From positions 124,001-188,000 of the forward strand of contig NZ_JOEH01000026.1 in NCBI RefSeq assembly GCF_000719095.1: a stretch of 64,000 nt of DNA, in the 5' to 3' direction. The stretch comes from Streptacidiphilus jeojiense (GTDB lineage: Bacteria; Actinomycetota; Actinomycetes; Streptomycetales; Streptomycetaceae). This document shows, piece after piece, positions 19,075 through 27,664 of this stretch (within the stretch, counting starts at the first letter, position 1; every line of letters starts with the position of its first letter). The notes under the pieces are model-generated. The model searched no databases. It worked only from the letters and a program-made list of their open reading frames with translations, and was not told the origin of the DNA. The position numbers and the translations under genes were made by a program.

Positions 19075-20891
19075 CCGCGCGCAACCGCCGCCTGCTGCGC
19101 CGGGGCGCACCCGCCCTGGGCGTGCTGCTGCTGGCCCTGGTGCCGCTGACCGGCGACATCTACTACCAGAACATGCTGATCATGACGTTCGTGTTGGCGG
19201 TGCTGGCCAGCGGCTGGAACACGATGGCCGGGTACACCGGCTACGTCTCCCTGGGCCACAGCGCCTTCATCGGCATCGGCGCCTACACCGCCGGGGTCGC
19301 CTCGGCGCACTGGGGCGTCTCCCCGTTCCTGGTCGCCCCGCTCGGCGGCGTGGCAGCGGCCCTGGTCGCCCTGCTGCTGTCGGTGGTGACCCGGCGCACC
19401 CGCGGCCCGGCCTTCGTGATCGTCACCTTCGCCCTGCTGGAACTGCTCGGCCTGACCGTCCGCAACTGGACCTCGGTCACCGGCGGCAGCAAGGGGCTGC
19501 TGATGCCGCTGCCCACCTGGGGCGTGGACATCCAGGACTGGCCCTTCTACTACACCCTGCTCGGACTGCTGGTGCTGGCCGTCGCCCTGGCCGCCGGCAT
19601 CGCCCGCACCAAGCTCGGCATCGGCCTGGTGGCCATCCGCGACGACGAGGACAAGGCCGCCGGCATCGGCATCAGCACCCCCGCCTACAAGTCCCTGGCG
19701 TTCATGGCCAGCGCGGTGCTGGTCGGCGTGGCCGGTGCGGTCTACGGCTACTACGTCTCCTTCCTGGACCCCGGCGCGATGTTCGACATCGTGCTCAGCG
19801 TCGAGGCGGTGCTGGCCGCGCTGATGGGCGGCCGCGGCACGGTGTGGGGACCGGTCCTGGGGGCGTTCATCCTGGAACCGCTCTCCGAGGTCACCAACTC
19901 GCACCTGGGCGGCTCGGACGCGGGCGCGCTGCGGCTGGTCTTCTTCGGCGGCCTGCTGCTGGCCGTCACCCTGCTGCTGCCGCGCGGCATCCTGCCGCAG
20001 GCCGCCGAATGGCTGCGCCGACGCCGCACCCGCGGCGCCACCAGCCCGGTCGGGCGACGGCTGGCCGACGCCGAACTGCCGGCCACCCCGGTGATGCGAC
20101 CCCGGGCGCAGACGGAGGACACCGCCCTGCTGCGGCTGACCGGGGTGAGCCGGCGCTTCGGCGGACTGGTCGCCGTGGACGACTGCGGCTTCGAGGTCAC
20201 CCGCGGCTCGATCACCGCGCTGATCGGCCCCAACGGCTCCGGCAAGACCACCGTGTTCAACCTGGTCGACGGCACCTACCCGGTCACCGCGGGCCGGATC
20301 GACTTCGACGGACGGCGCATCGACCAGCTCGGGCCCACCCGGCGGACCTTCGCCGGCATCGGCCGCACCTACCAACTGCCGCGGCTGTTCCCCAGCCTGA
20401 CGGTGCTGCAGAACGTCGCCGCGGCCTGCGGCGAGTTCCGCCCCGGCAACCTGCTGCGCAGCGCCGTCTCCGGCGCCGAGGCCGCCCGCGCCACCGAACT
20501 GCTGGAGTTCGTCGGCCTGGGCGACTACCTCACCGCCCGCGCCACCGACCTGTCCTACGGGCAGCGCAAACTCGTCGAACTGGCCCAGGTCCTGATGCTG
20601 GAACCGCAGCTGATCCTGCTGGACGAACCCTGCGCCGGCATCAACCCCACCCTGATCCGGCGCATGGCCGCGCTGATCCAGGCGCTCAACCGGGCCGGGC
20701 AGACCTTCCTCATCGTCGAGCACGACATGAACTTCGTGCTCTCCCTGTCCGACCCGGTCGTCGTGCTGTCCCGCGGCACCGTCATCGCCCACGGCGCCCC
20801 CGACGACATCAGCGCCGATGAGCAGGTCCGCGAGGCCTACCTCGGCGCGGACTTCGCCCTGGACGCCGCCACCGCCGGAGGCACAGCATGA
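19071..20891 (+). CDS. Fused LivM permease-LivG ATPase
   Basis: One 606-aa chain carries two transporter subunits that are usually separate. Residues 1 to about 310 are the LivM-type permease (SLGHSAFIGIGAYTAG near residue 60, and VEAVLAALMGGRGTVWGP near 245). A basic, Pro-rich linker spans about 315-345. Residues 350-600 are an ABC ATPase: Walker A GPNGSGKTT, signature LSYGQRK, Walker B LILLDEP and the LivG-type loop around CAGINPTLIRR. Transport of a carboxylate-like substrate is expected together with the adjacent LivH and LivF proteins. ATGA overlaps occur at both ends. Confidence 0.92.
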   Translation: MTARNRRLLRRGAPALGVLLLALVPLTGDIYYQNMLIMTFVLAVLASGWNTMAGYTGYVSLGHSAFIGIGAYTAGVASAHWGVSPFLVAPLGGVAAALVALLLSVVTRRTRGPAFVIVTFALLELLGLTVRNWTSVTGGSKGLLMPLPTWGVDIQDWPFYYTLLGLLVLAVALAAGIARTKLGIGLVAIRDDEDKAAGIGISTPAYKSLAFMASAVLVGVAGAVYGYYVSFLDPGAMFDIVLSVEAVLAALMGGRGTVWGPVLGAFILEPLSEVTNSHLGGSDAGALRLVFFGGLLLAVTLLLPRGILPQAAEWLRRRRTRGATSPVGRRLADAELPATPVMRPRAQTEDTALLRLTGVSRRFGGLVAVDDCGFEVTRGSITALIGPNGSGKTTVFNLVDGTYPVTAGRIDFDGRRIDQLGPTRRTFAGIGRTYQLPRLFPSLTVLQNVAAACGEFRPGNLLRSAVSGAEAARATELLEFVGLGDYLTARATDLSYGQRKLVELAQVLMLEPQLILLDEPCAGINPTLIRRMAALIQALNRAGQTFLIVEHDMNFVLSLSDPVVVLSRGTVIAHGAPDDISADEQVREAYLGADFALDAATAGGTA

Positions 20892-21682
20892 TCGAGATGC
20901 ATTCCGTCGTCGCCGGATACGGCGGCGGGGACGTCCTGCAGGGGCTGGACCTCTCGGTCCGACCCGGCACCATCACCTGCATCGTGGGCCCCAACGGAGC
21001 CGGCAAATCCACCGTGCTGCGCGCCATCAGCGGCCAGATCCACCCCCGCGAGGGCGAGATCAGGCTGGCCGGGTCCGCCATCCACGGGCACAGCCCGGCC
21101 GCCGTCATCAGCGCCGGCATCGTCCAGGTGCCCCAGCACAACGGCCTCTTCGCCGACCTGACGGTGCGTGACAACATGCTGCTGGGCGGCTACCTGATCC
21201 GCCGCGACAAGGCCCGGCTGCGCCGCCGCATCGCCGAACTCGAAGAGGTCTTCCCGATCGTGCGCGAGCGCGCGGACGAGAAGGCCGCCAACCTCTCCGG
21301 CGGCCAGCGCCGCATCGTCGAGTTCGCCAGGGCGCTGGTGCTGGAACCGCGGATGGTGCTGCTGGACGAACCCACCCTGGGCCTGGACCCCAAGGCCAGC
21401 GCGCTGGTCTTCGACAGCACCCGGATGATGCGCGACCTGGGCACCACCGTGCTGATGGTGGAACAGAACGTGCGGTTCGGACTCAGGCTCGCCTCGCACG
21501 GCGTGGTCATGGAGCGCGGCCGGGTGCTGCTCGCCGACAGCTCCGAGGCGCTGCTGGCCCGCCCGGACATGGCCGCCATGTTCTTCGGATCCTCCGCACC
21601 CCCGGCGGACCCGGCCGAACCCGAACCCGGGACCGGTACCGGACCCGGCACCGACCCGCAGCGAGAGGACGCCCACCTGTGA
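20888..21682 (+). CDS. ABC ATPase, LivF type
   Basis: The 264-aa product has Walker A GPNGAGKST, the Q-loop region VPQHNGLF, signature LSGGQRR, Walker B MVLLDEPTLGLDPKA and the switch region MVEQNVRFGL. It is the second nucleotide-binding subunit of the importer. A Pro/Gly/Thr-rich tail of about 25 residues follows the normal LivF end. The stop overlaps the GTG of the hydroxylase gene. Confidence 0.92.
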   Translation: MIEMHSVVAGYGGGDVLQGLDLSVRPGTITCIVGPNGAGKSTVLRAISGQIHPREGEIRLAGSAIHGHSPAAVISAGIVQVPQHNGLFADLTVRDNMLLGGYLIRRDKARLRRRIAELEEVFPIVRERADEKAANLSGGQRRIVEFARALVLEPRMVLLDEPTLGLDPKASALVFDSTRMMRDLGTTVLMVEQNVRFGLRLASHGVVMERGRVLLADSSEALLARPDMAAMFFGSSAPPADPAEPEPGTGTGPGTDPQREDAHL

Positions 21683-23313
21683 CCGCGACCCACCCCCCAG
21701 TCGCCATCGTCGGCGCCGGACCGGTCGGCCTCAGCGCGGCCGTCGCCCTGGCCCGGTTCGGGGTGCGCACCACCGTCGTCGAGCGCTCCACCGGCACCTT
21801 CGAGCACCCCAAGGCCCGCGGCGTACGGGTCCGCACCATGGAACTGTTCCGCCAGTGGGGCCTGGAGGACGAACTGCGCGCCCACGCCCTGCCACCCGAG
21901 GCGCTGCGCTTCATCTACTGCGACACCCTGGCCGGACACGAGCTCGCCCGCACCCCCGAACTGGAACCCCGCACGTTCGACGGCAGCCCCACCACCAGCT
22001 GCCGGGTGGCCCAGGACGCGGTCCACGACGCCCTGCTGCGCCGCGCCCGCGCCGAACCCCTGATCGAGCTGCGCACCGGAGTCACCGCCGGACCGGTCAC
22101 CCAGACCGCGCAGCAGGTCCGGGTCGCCCTGGACGACGGGACCACGCTGACCGCCCGGTACCTGGTCGCCGCCGACGGCGTCGGCTCCCGGATCCGCGCC
22201 GACCTGGGCATCCCGATGACCGGGGAGCCGGTCGTGTCCTGGTGGCAGAGCGTCTACTGGCACGGCGACCTGGACCGCTACGCCGCGCACCGGCCCTGCA
22301 TCCAGTTCGTCACCGGCGCCGACACCGGGCAGCACGTCCAGATCGCCTCCGTCGACGGCCACCGCCGCTGGATCACCCTGATCGCCCTGCCCCCCGGCCA
22401 GGACCGGCCCGCCGACCAGACGCCCGAACAGGCCCTGGCCGCCATCCGCGGCGCGGTCGGGGACCCCGACCTGGCCGTGGAGATCCGCGACATCGCGACC
22501 TTCCGGGTCAGCGCCATGAACGCCGACCGCTACCGCGAGGGACGGGTCTTCCTCGCCGGGGACGCCGCCCACGTCCTGCCGCCCACCGGCGGCATGGGTA
22601 TGAACAGCGGCATCCAGGACGTCCACAACCTGGCCTGGAAACTCGCCTTCGTGCTGGCCGGACACGCCGACGCCGCACTGCTGGACAGCTACGACGCCGA
22701 GCGCCGACCCGTCGCCGAGGCGAACCTCGCCTGGAGCCTGGACAACGGCAAGCGGTTCCCGGCGATCCGCCGGGCCCTGGCCGAGGGGGACACCGTCCGC
22801 AGCCGCGAACTCCTGGACGCCCAGGGCGGCCACGTCAGCGCGCTGGGCCAGGACCTCGGCTTCGGCTACCGGCACGGCGCCCTGGTCCCCGAACCCGACC
22901 CGGCCCCGGCGTTCGTCCCCGAGCACTACACCCCCACCGCCCGGCCCGGGCACCGCGCCCCGGCCGTGCCGCTGCGGGACGGAGGCTCCACGCTGGACCT
23001 GTTCGACGACGCCTTCACCCTGCTGACGGGGGGTCACGGCGGAGCCTGGCAGGACGCTGCGGAGCAACAGGCCGCCGCCGGGGCCTGGCTGCGGACCCTG
23101 GCCGTCGGCCACGGCCGGCTCCGCGATGCCGCGGCCGACCTGCACGCCGCCTACGGGATCAGCGCCACCGGCGCCGTGCTGGTCCGCCCGGACGGCCATG
23201 TCGCCTGGCGCGCGACCACGCTGCCCGAGGACACCGTCGGCACCCTGCACTCCGCCCTCAGCGCGCTCCACCTGAACGCCGCCCGCCCCGCAGCCGCCGG
23301 CGGGCGGCGATGA
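21679..23313 (+). CDS. FAD-dependent monooxygenase, aromatic-hydroxylase family
   Basis: The product has 544 aa. It shows the three flavin fingerprints of the class A hydroxylases: GAGPVGLSAAVAL near residue 12, ADGVGSRIR near 165 and GDAAHVLPPTGGMGMN near 295. Overall length and the C-terminal thioredoxin-like extension (ending in VLVRPDGHVAWRA) match the MhpA/PheA/tetracenomycin-type hydroxylases. It probably inserts one oxygen atom into a phenolic ring using NAD(P)H. Its substrate is presumably what the upstream ABC system imports. It overlaps both neighbours by four bases. Confidence 0.88.
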   Translation: MTATHPPVAIVGAGPVGLSAAVALARFGVRTTVVERSTGTFEHPKARGVRVRTMELFRQWGLEDELRAHALPPEALRFIYCDTLAGHELARTPELEPRTFDGSPTTSCRVAQDAVHDALLRRARAEPLIELRTGVTAGPVTQTAQQVRVALDDGTTLTARYLVAADGVGSRIRADLGIPMTGEPVVSWWQSVYWHGDLDRYAAHRPCIQFVTGADTGQHVQIASVDGHRRWITLIALPPGQDRPADQTPEQALAAIRGAVGDPDLAVEIRDIATFRVSAMNADRYREGRVFLAGDAAHVLPPTGGMGMNSGIQDVHNLAWKLAFVLAGHADAALLDSYDAERRPVAEANLAWSLDNGKRFPAIRRALAEGDTVRSRELLDAQGGHVSALGQDLGFGYRHGALVPEPDPAPAFVPEHYTPTARPGHRAPAVPLRDGGSTLDLFDDAFTLLTGGHGGAWQDAAEQQAAAGAWLRTLAVGHGRLRDAAADLHAAYGISATGAVLVRPDGHVAWRATTLPEDTVGTLHSALSALHLNAARPAAAGGRR

Positions 23314-24113
23314 CCCTGCGCTACAGCGCCCACCTGAACACCCTGTACGGGGCGGTGCCCTGGCCGAGCCGTCCGGCCCGGGCCGCCGGGGACGGATTCG
23401 GCTGCGTGGAGCTCTGGGCCCCGCCGGCCGACCAGCGCGAGGTCCTGGCCCTGGAGTTGGACCGGCTGGCCCTGGAGGTCGCCTGCGTCAACACCGCCGA
23501 GGGCCCCTACGCGGACGACTTCGGACAGCTGGGCAACCCCGCCGCCGCGGCCTGGTGGCGCGAGGACTTCCGGCAGACGCTGGCCTTCGCCCGCCGCATC
23601 CGCGCCGGGGCGATCAACGTCCTGGCCGGGGGCCGCCTGGCCGGCTCCTCCCGCGAGCACCAGCTGGCCACCGCCCACGCCAACCTGGCCTGGGCGCTGA
23701 CCACCCTGCGCGAGGGCGACCCGCTGCTGCTGCTGGAACCGCTCAACGCGGCCGACCGCCGCTCGCCGCTGCTGCGCGGGGTGGACGACGCCCGCGCGCT
23801 GATCGACCGCCTGGACCGGCCCGGGTCGCTGCGGCTGCTGTTCGACGCGTACCACCTGTTCCAGGAGGAGAGCGACCTGCTCGCCGTGCTGCGCGACGCC
23901 GAGGACTGCATCGGGCACATCCAGATCGCCGACTGGCCCGGCCGCGGCCGCCCCGGCACCGGCCGCATCCCCTTCCCCGAACTCCTCGACGCGATCGAAC
24001 GCCTCGGCTACGACGGCTGGATCGGCCTGGAGCACTTCCCCCACCCCGCCGAGGAGCCGACCGTGCCACCCGCACCGCACCGCCGCACCGCCGCCACCGG
24101 GGGCCCGGCATGA
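23310..24113 (+). CDS. Hydroxypyruvate isomerase-like TIM-barrel protein
   Basis: The 267-aa product belongs to the xylose-isomerase-like barrels. It opens RYSAHLNTLYG and carries the hydroxypyruvate isomerase pattern: a metal or catalytic Glu in LLLEPLN, LFDAYHLFQEE, HIQIADWPGRGRPGTG, and the final Glu in WIGLEHFP. It should interconvert hydroxypyruvate and tartronate semialdehyde or act on a similar keto acid. The downstream 3-hydroxyisobutyrate-dehydrogenase-family enzyme would fit as tartronate semialdehyde reductase. The last 20 residues are low-complexity. Confidence 0.8.
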   Translation: MTLRYSAHLNTLYGAVPWPSRPARAAGDGFGCVELWAPPADQREVLALELDRLALEVACVNTAEGPYADDFGQLGNPAAAAWWREDFRQTLAFARRIRAGAINVLAGGRLAGSSREHQLATAHANLAWALTTLREGDPLLLLEPLNAADRRSPLLRGVDDARALIDRLDRPGSLRLLFDAYHLFQEESDLLAVLRDAEDCIGHIQIADWPGRGRPGTGRIPFPELLDAIERLGYDGWIGLEHFPHPAEEPTVPPAPHRRTAATGGPA

Positions 24114-25819
24114 CCCAGGACCAGGTGATCCAGGATCAGACCGACAGCTCCCGCCTGGACGGCGACGCGGGGTTCGCCGCCCGGTCCTTCCTCCGCTCCG
24201 GCGGCCTGACCAGCGACCAGGTCCGCAGGCGCCCGGTGATCGGCATCGCGACCAGCTGGAGCGAGCTCAACCCCTGCAACCTGCCCACCCGGCCGATGGC
24301 CGAGGCGGTCAAGCGCGGCGTCGCGGCGGCCGGCGGCATCGCGCTGGAGTTCCCCACCATCTCGCTGGCCGAGTCGCTGATCCACCCCACCACGATGCTG
24401 CTGCGCAACCTGATGGCGATGGACGTCGAAGAGATGATCAGCGCCAGCCCGATCGACGCCGTGGTCCTGCTCGGCGGCTGCGACAAGACCGTCGCCGCCC
24501 AGCTCATGGGGGCGCTCAGCGCCGACAAGCCCGCCCTCTCGCTGACCACCGGCCCCCGGCCGGCCGGCCGCTGGCGGGGCGGCGAGCTGACCATCGACGA
24601 CTCCTGGCGGATCGCCGACGAACGCCGCAGCGGCCTGCTCGACGACCGGGCCTGGCACGAGGTCGAGGGCTGCATCAGCCCCGGCCCGGGCGTCTGCAAC
24701 GTCATGGGCACCGCGGTCACCCTGGCGATGATCGCGGAGATCCTGGGCTTCGCCCCACCGGGCAGCAGCCTGCTGCCGGCCGGCAGCCCGCAGCGGCTGG
24801 CCTCCGCCGAGCAGGCCGGGGCGCGAGCCGTGGAACTCGCCCGCGACCCGGTCCTGCCCAGCCGGCTGGTCACCCGCGAGGCGCTGACCGACGCCTGGCG
24901 GCTGGTCTGCGCCACCGGCGGATCCACCAACGCCGTCATCCACCTGCAGGCCCTGGCCGGCCGCGCCGGGGTGCGGCTGAGCACCCGTCACCTGCGGGAA
25001 GCCAGCCGGACCACCCCCACCCTGGGCCAGGTCCGCCCCAACGGCCCGCACACCCTGGCCGATCTGCACGACGAGGGCGGAGTACCGGCCGTGGTCCGCG
25101 AACTGGGCCCCCTGCTGCACCTGGACCGCCCCACCGCCGACGGCAGCAACTGGCGCGAGGTCGCCGCCGGGACCGCGCCAGGACCCGGCCGCGCGCTGCG
25201 TCCCGCAGCCGACCCGGTGCACCCGCACGGGGCGATCGCCGTGCTGCACGGCAGCCTGGCGCCCCGCAGCGCCGTCATCAAGCGCAGCGCCGCCTCGCCC
25301 CGGCTGCTGCGGCACACCGGACCCGCCCTGGTCTTCGACGGCCTGGCCGACCTGCGGGCCCGCATCGACGACCCCGACCTCCCGGTCACCGCCGACACCG
25401 TGCTGGTGCTGCGCGGGGCCGGCCCGATCGGCGGACCCGGCATGGCCGAGGTCGGCGGACTGCCCATCCCCGCCAAGCTCTACCGGGCCGGGGTCCGCGA
25501 CATGGTGCGGGTCTCCGACGCCCGGATGAGCGGAACCGCCGCCGGCACCGTGGTCCTCCACGTCACCCCGGAGGCCGCGGTCGGCGGCCCGCTCGCCCTG
25601 GTGCGCGACGGCGACCCGATCCGCCTGGACGTCCCCGCCGGGACCCTGGACCTGCTGGTGGACCCCGACACCCTGGACCGGCGGGCCCGCGACACCCCGC
25701 CGGCCACCGCCCCCCGCCCCGCCCGCGGCTACCGCCGGCTGTACGCCGACCACGTCGGCCAGGCCGACGAGGGCTGCGACTTCGACTTCCTGCACGCCAC
25801 CCCGGAGGAGACCCCATGA
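24110..25819 (+). CDS. IlvD/Edd-family sugar-acid dehydratase
   Basis: The product has 569 aa. Three cysteines in the family positions for the Fe-S cluster are visible: Cys56 (NPCN), Cys124 (GGCDKT) and Cys196 (GVCNVMGTA). The C-terminal swivelling domain has AGPIGGPGMAEV and VSDARMSGTAAG, the latter with the catalytic-region Ser. It dehydrates a 2,3-dihydroxy acid to a 2-keto-3-deoxy acid. With an FAH-family hydrolase and a reductase next to it, a sugar-acid substrate is more likely than the valine/isoleucine intermediate. It overlaps both neighbours by ATGA. Confidence 0.88.
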   Translation: MTQDQVIQDQTDSSRLDGDAGFAARSFLRSGGLTSDQVRRRPVIGIATSWSELNPCNLPTRPMAEAVKRGVAAAGGIALEFPTISLAESLIHPTTMLLRNLMAMDVEEMISASPIDAVVLLGGCDKTVAAQLMGALSADKPALSLTTGPRPAGRWRGGELTIDDSWRIADERRSGLLDDRAWHEVEGCISPGPGVCNVMGTAVTLAMIAEILGFAPPGSSLLPAGSPQRLASAEQAGARAVELARDPVLPSRLVTREALTDAWRLVCATGGSTNAVIHLQALAGRAGVRLSTRHLREASRTTPTLGQVRPNGPHTLADLHDEGGVPAVVRELGPLLHLDRPTADGSNWREVAAGTAPGPGRALRPAADPVHPHGAIAVLHGSLAPRSAVIKRSAASPRLLRHTGPALVFDGLADLRARIDDPDLPVTADTVLVLRGAGPIGGPGMAEVGGLPIPAKLYRAGVRDMVRVSDARMSGTAAGTVVLHVTPEAAVGGPLALVRDGDPIRLDVPAGTLDLLVDPDTLDRRARDTPPATAPRPARGYRRLYADHVGQADEGCDFDFLHATPEETP

Positions 25820-26712
25820 AACTCGTCAGCTTCGGCCCCGCCCGCGCCGAGCAGCCCGGTGTCCTGGACGGCGACGCCGTCGTCCCGCTGGCACCGCTGC
25901 TGGCCGACCTCGGCATCCCCGGCGCCGGCATGAACGCCGTCCTCGGCCTGCTGCCGCAGCTGCGCCCGCTGATCGCCGAGCTGCTCGCCGACCCGACCGC
26001 CGACCGGATCGCGCTGGACGCGGTACGGCTCGGACCGCCGGTGCCCGAACCGCCCACCCTGGTGGTCATCGGCGGCAACTTCCACGCCCACGTCGCTGAG
26101 ATGGCGGGGATGAACGGCGGCAAGCCGCCGCAGCAGCCGATCATCGTGCCCAAGCCCACCAGCAACGTCATCGGCCCGCACGACCCGGTCGTCAGGCCCG
26201 CCGTCACCGCCGAACTGGACTACGAGGCCGAGATGGGCGTGGTCATCGGCCGCGCCGGACGGCACATCCCGCGCGAGCGGGCCCTGGAGCACGTCGCCGG
26301 CTACATGAACATCCAGGACATGACGGCCCGTGACCAGATCCTGCCGCCCGGCGAACCGTGGATGCACGTCCAGATGGGCCGGGCCAAGGGCTTCGACGGC
26401 TCCAGCCCCTGCGGACCCTGGCTGCTGACCGCCGACGAGGTCGCCGACCCGCAGGACCTGCGGGTCCGGATGTGGGTCAACGACGAGCTGCGCCAGGACG
26501 GCAACACCGACGACATGGTCGTGGACGTGGCCGGACTGGTCGAGAGCGTCAGCGCGGTGTTCCGGCTGCGCCCCGGCGACATCCTGATCACCGGCACCCC
26601 GGCCGGCGTGGGCGCGAAGATGGAGCCCCCGCGCTTCCTGCAGCCCGGCGACCGGATCAGCATGTCGGTGGAGGGGCTGGGCCGCACCGACAACCCGATC
26701 GTGGCACCATGA
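25816..26712 (+). CDS. Fumarylacetoacetate hydrolase-family protein
   Basis: The product has 298 aa, the short form of the FAH fold. Metal ligands are seen as Glu and Glu in LDYEAEMGVVIG and Asp in NIQDMTARD, with TGTPAGVGAKM near the end. Members cleave C-C bonds in beta-diketo acids or decarboxylate/hydrate 2-keto acids. Two contexts fit: ring-cleavage products of the FAD hydroxylase route, or 2,4-diketo-3-deoxy sugar acids from the dehydratase route. It is distinct from the true fumarylacetoacetase at 13384. Confidence 0.87.
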   Translation: MKLVSFGPARAEQPGVLDGDAVVPLAPLLADLGIPGAGMNAVLGLLPQLRPLIAELLADPTADRIALDAVRLGPPVPEPPTLVVIGGNFHAHVAEMAGMNGGKPPQQPIIVPKPTSNVIGPHDPVVRPAVTAELDYEAEMGVVIGRAGRHIPRERALEHVAGYMNIQDMTARDQILPPGEPWMHVQMGRAKGFDGSSPCGPWLLTADEVADPQDLRVRMWVNDELRQDGNTDDMVVDVAGLVESVSAVFRLRPGDILITGTPAGVGAKMEPPRFLQPGDRISMSVEGLGRTDNPIVAP

Positions 26713-27590
26713 CGGCCGGCGCACCGCGCACCGTCGCCTTCCTGGGGCTGGGCGCGATGGGGGCACCCATGGCCGGCAGGCTGCTGACGGCAGGTCACCG
26801 CGTCGTGGTCTGGAACCGCACCCCGGCCCGCGCGCAGGCGCTGCGCGCGGCCGGCGCACAGGTCGCCGCGACCCCGGCCGAAGCGGCCGGTGCCGCGGAC
26901 CTGGTACTGGGCTGCCTGCTCGACGGGGCCGCTGTCGAGCAGACCTACCTGGGACCGGACGGCGCCGCCGAGGCGGCCCGGCCCGGCCAGGTCTTCGTCG
27001 AGCACGGCACCTTCGCGCCGAAGCTGGCGCGGGACCTCGGCGCGTTCCTGGAGGCGCGCGGCGCCCGGTTCCTGGACGCACCGGTCACCGGCGGCCCGGA
27101 AGGTGCCGCGGCAGGAACCCTGACCACCATGGTCGGCGGCGCCGAGGCGGCGCTAGCCGAGGCCGCCGCGGTGCTGTCGGGGTATGCGTCGAGGATCCGT
27201 CATGTCGGCGGCCAGGGCGCCGGCTTGGAGCTGAAGCTGGTCAACCAGATGCTGGTCAGCTGCCATGTGGCGGCCGCCGCCGAGGCGGTGGCGCTGCTAC
27301 AGCGAAGGGAGGTGGACCTGGAGGTCGCCCGCGAGGTCCTGGGCTCGGGCTGGGCCGCCAGCACCATGCTTGAGCGAACACTGACCCGGCTGACCCGGGC
27401 CCCGCACGAACCCTCCGGGGCCACCCTCGCCGGACTGCTCGAACCCCAGCGCCTGGCCGCCGAACTGGCGGCCCAGGCCGGAATGCCGCTGGCGCTGCTC
27501 CCCGAGGCGCAGGCGCTGTTCGTCCGCGCCCGAGACCTCGGCCTGGGCGGCCACGATCTGTCCGGACTGGCCGCCGCGGTCGGCGGCTGA
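26709..27590 (+). CDS. 3-hydroxyisobutyrate/tartronate semialdehyde reductase-family dehydrogenase
   Basis: The 293-aa product has the NAD(P)-binding GLGAMGAPMAGRL motif near residue 13, the substrate loop DAPVTGGPEGAAAG near 120 and the catalytic-Lys region LELKLVNQML near 175. These define the beta-hydroxyacid dehydrogenases. Together with the hydroxypyruvate-isomerase-like gene it could reduce tartronate semialdehyde to glycerate, or it could oxidise a hydroxy acid. It is the last gene of the operon and ends before a long hairpin. Confidence 0.87.
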   Translation: MTAGAPRTVAFLGLGAMGAPMAGRLLTAGHRVVVWNRTPARAQALRAAGAQVAATPAEAAGAADLVLGCLLDGAAVEQTYLGPDGAAEAARPGQVFVEHGTFAPKLARDLGAFLEARGARFLDAPVTGGPEGAAAGTLTTMVGGAEAALAEAAAVLSGYASRIRHVGGQGAGLELKLVNQMLVSCHVAAAAEAVALLQRREVDLEVAREVLGSGWAASTMLERTLTRLTRAPHEPSGATLAGLLEPQRLAAELAAQAGMPLALLPEAQALFVRARDLGLGGHDLSGLAAAVGG

Positions 27591-27598
27591 CCTCCTTC

Positions 27599-27664
27599 GA
27601 ACCACCGCAGCAGCGGTCCCGTGCCGGGGGATGCCGGGCTCGGGACCGCTGCCGCTGCCGGTTC
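27599..27664. terminator. Bidirectional terminator between convergent operons
   Basis: A perfect 12-bp core (GCAGCGGTCCCG at 27610-27621 with CGGGACCGCTGC at 27641-27652) is extended outward by imperfect pairing from GAACC at about 27599 to GGTTC at about 27664. It overlaps the last codon region of the minus-strand gene and follows the plus-strand operon by nine bases. Confidence 0.75.

Noticed and set aside
18990..23271. Long minus-strand frames opposite the LivM-LivG, LivF and hydroxylase genes
   Set aside because: They lie antisense to genes with textbook motifs and four-base overlaps, and they show only repetitive Gly/Gln/Val/Asp-rich text.
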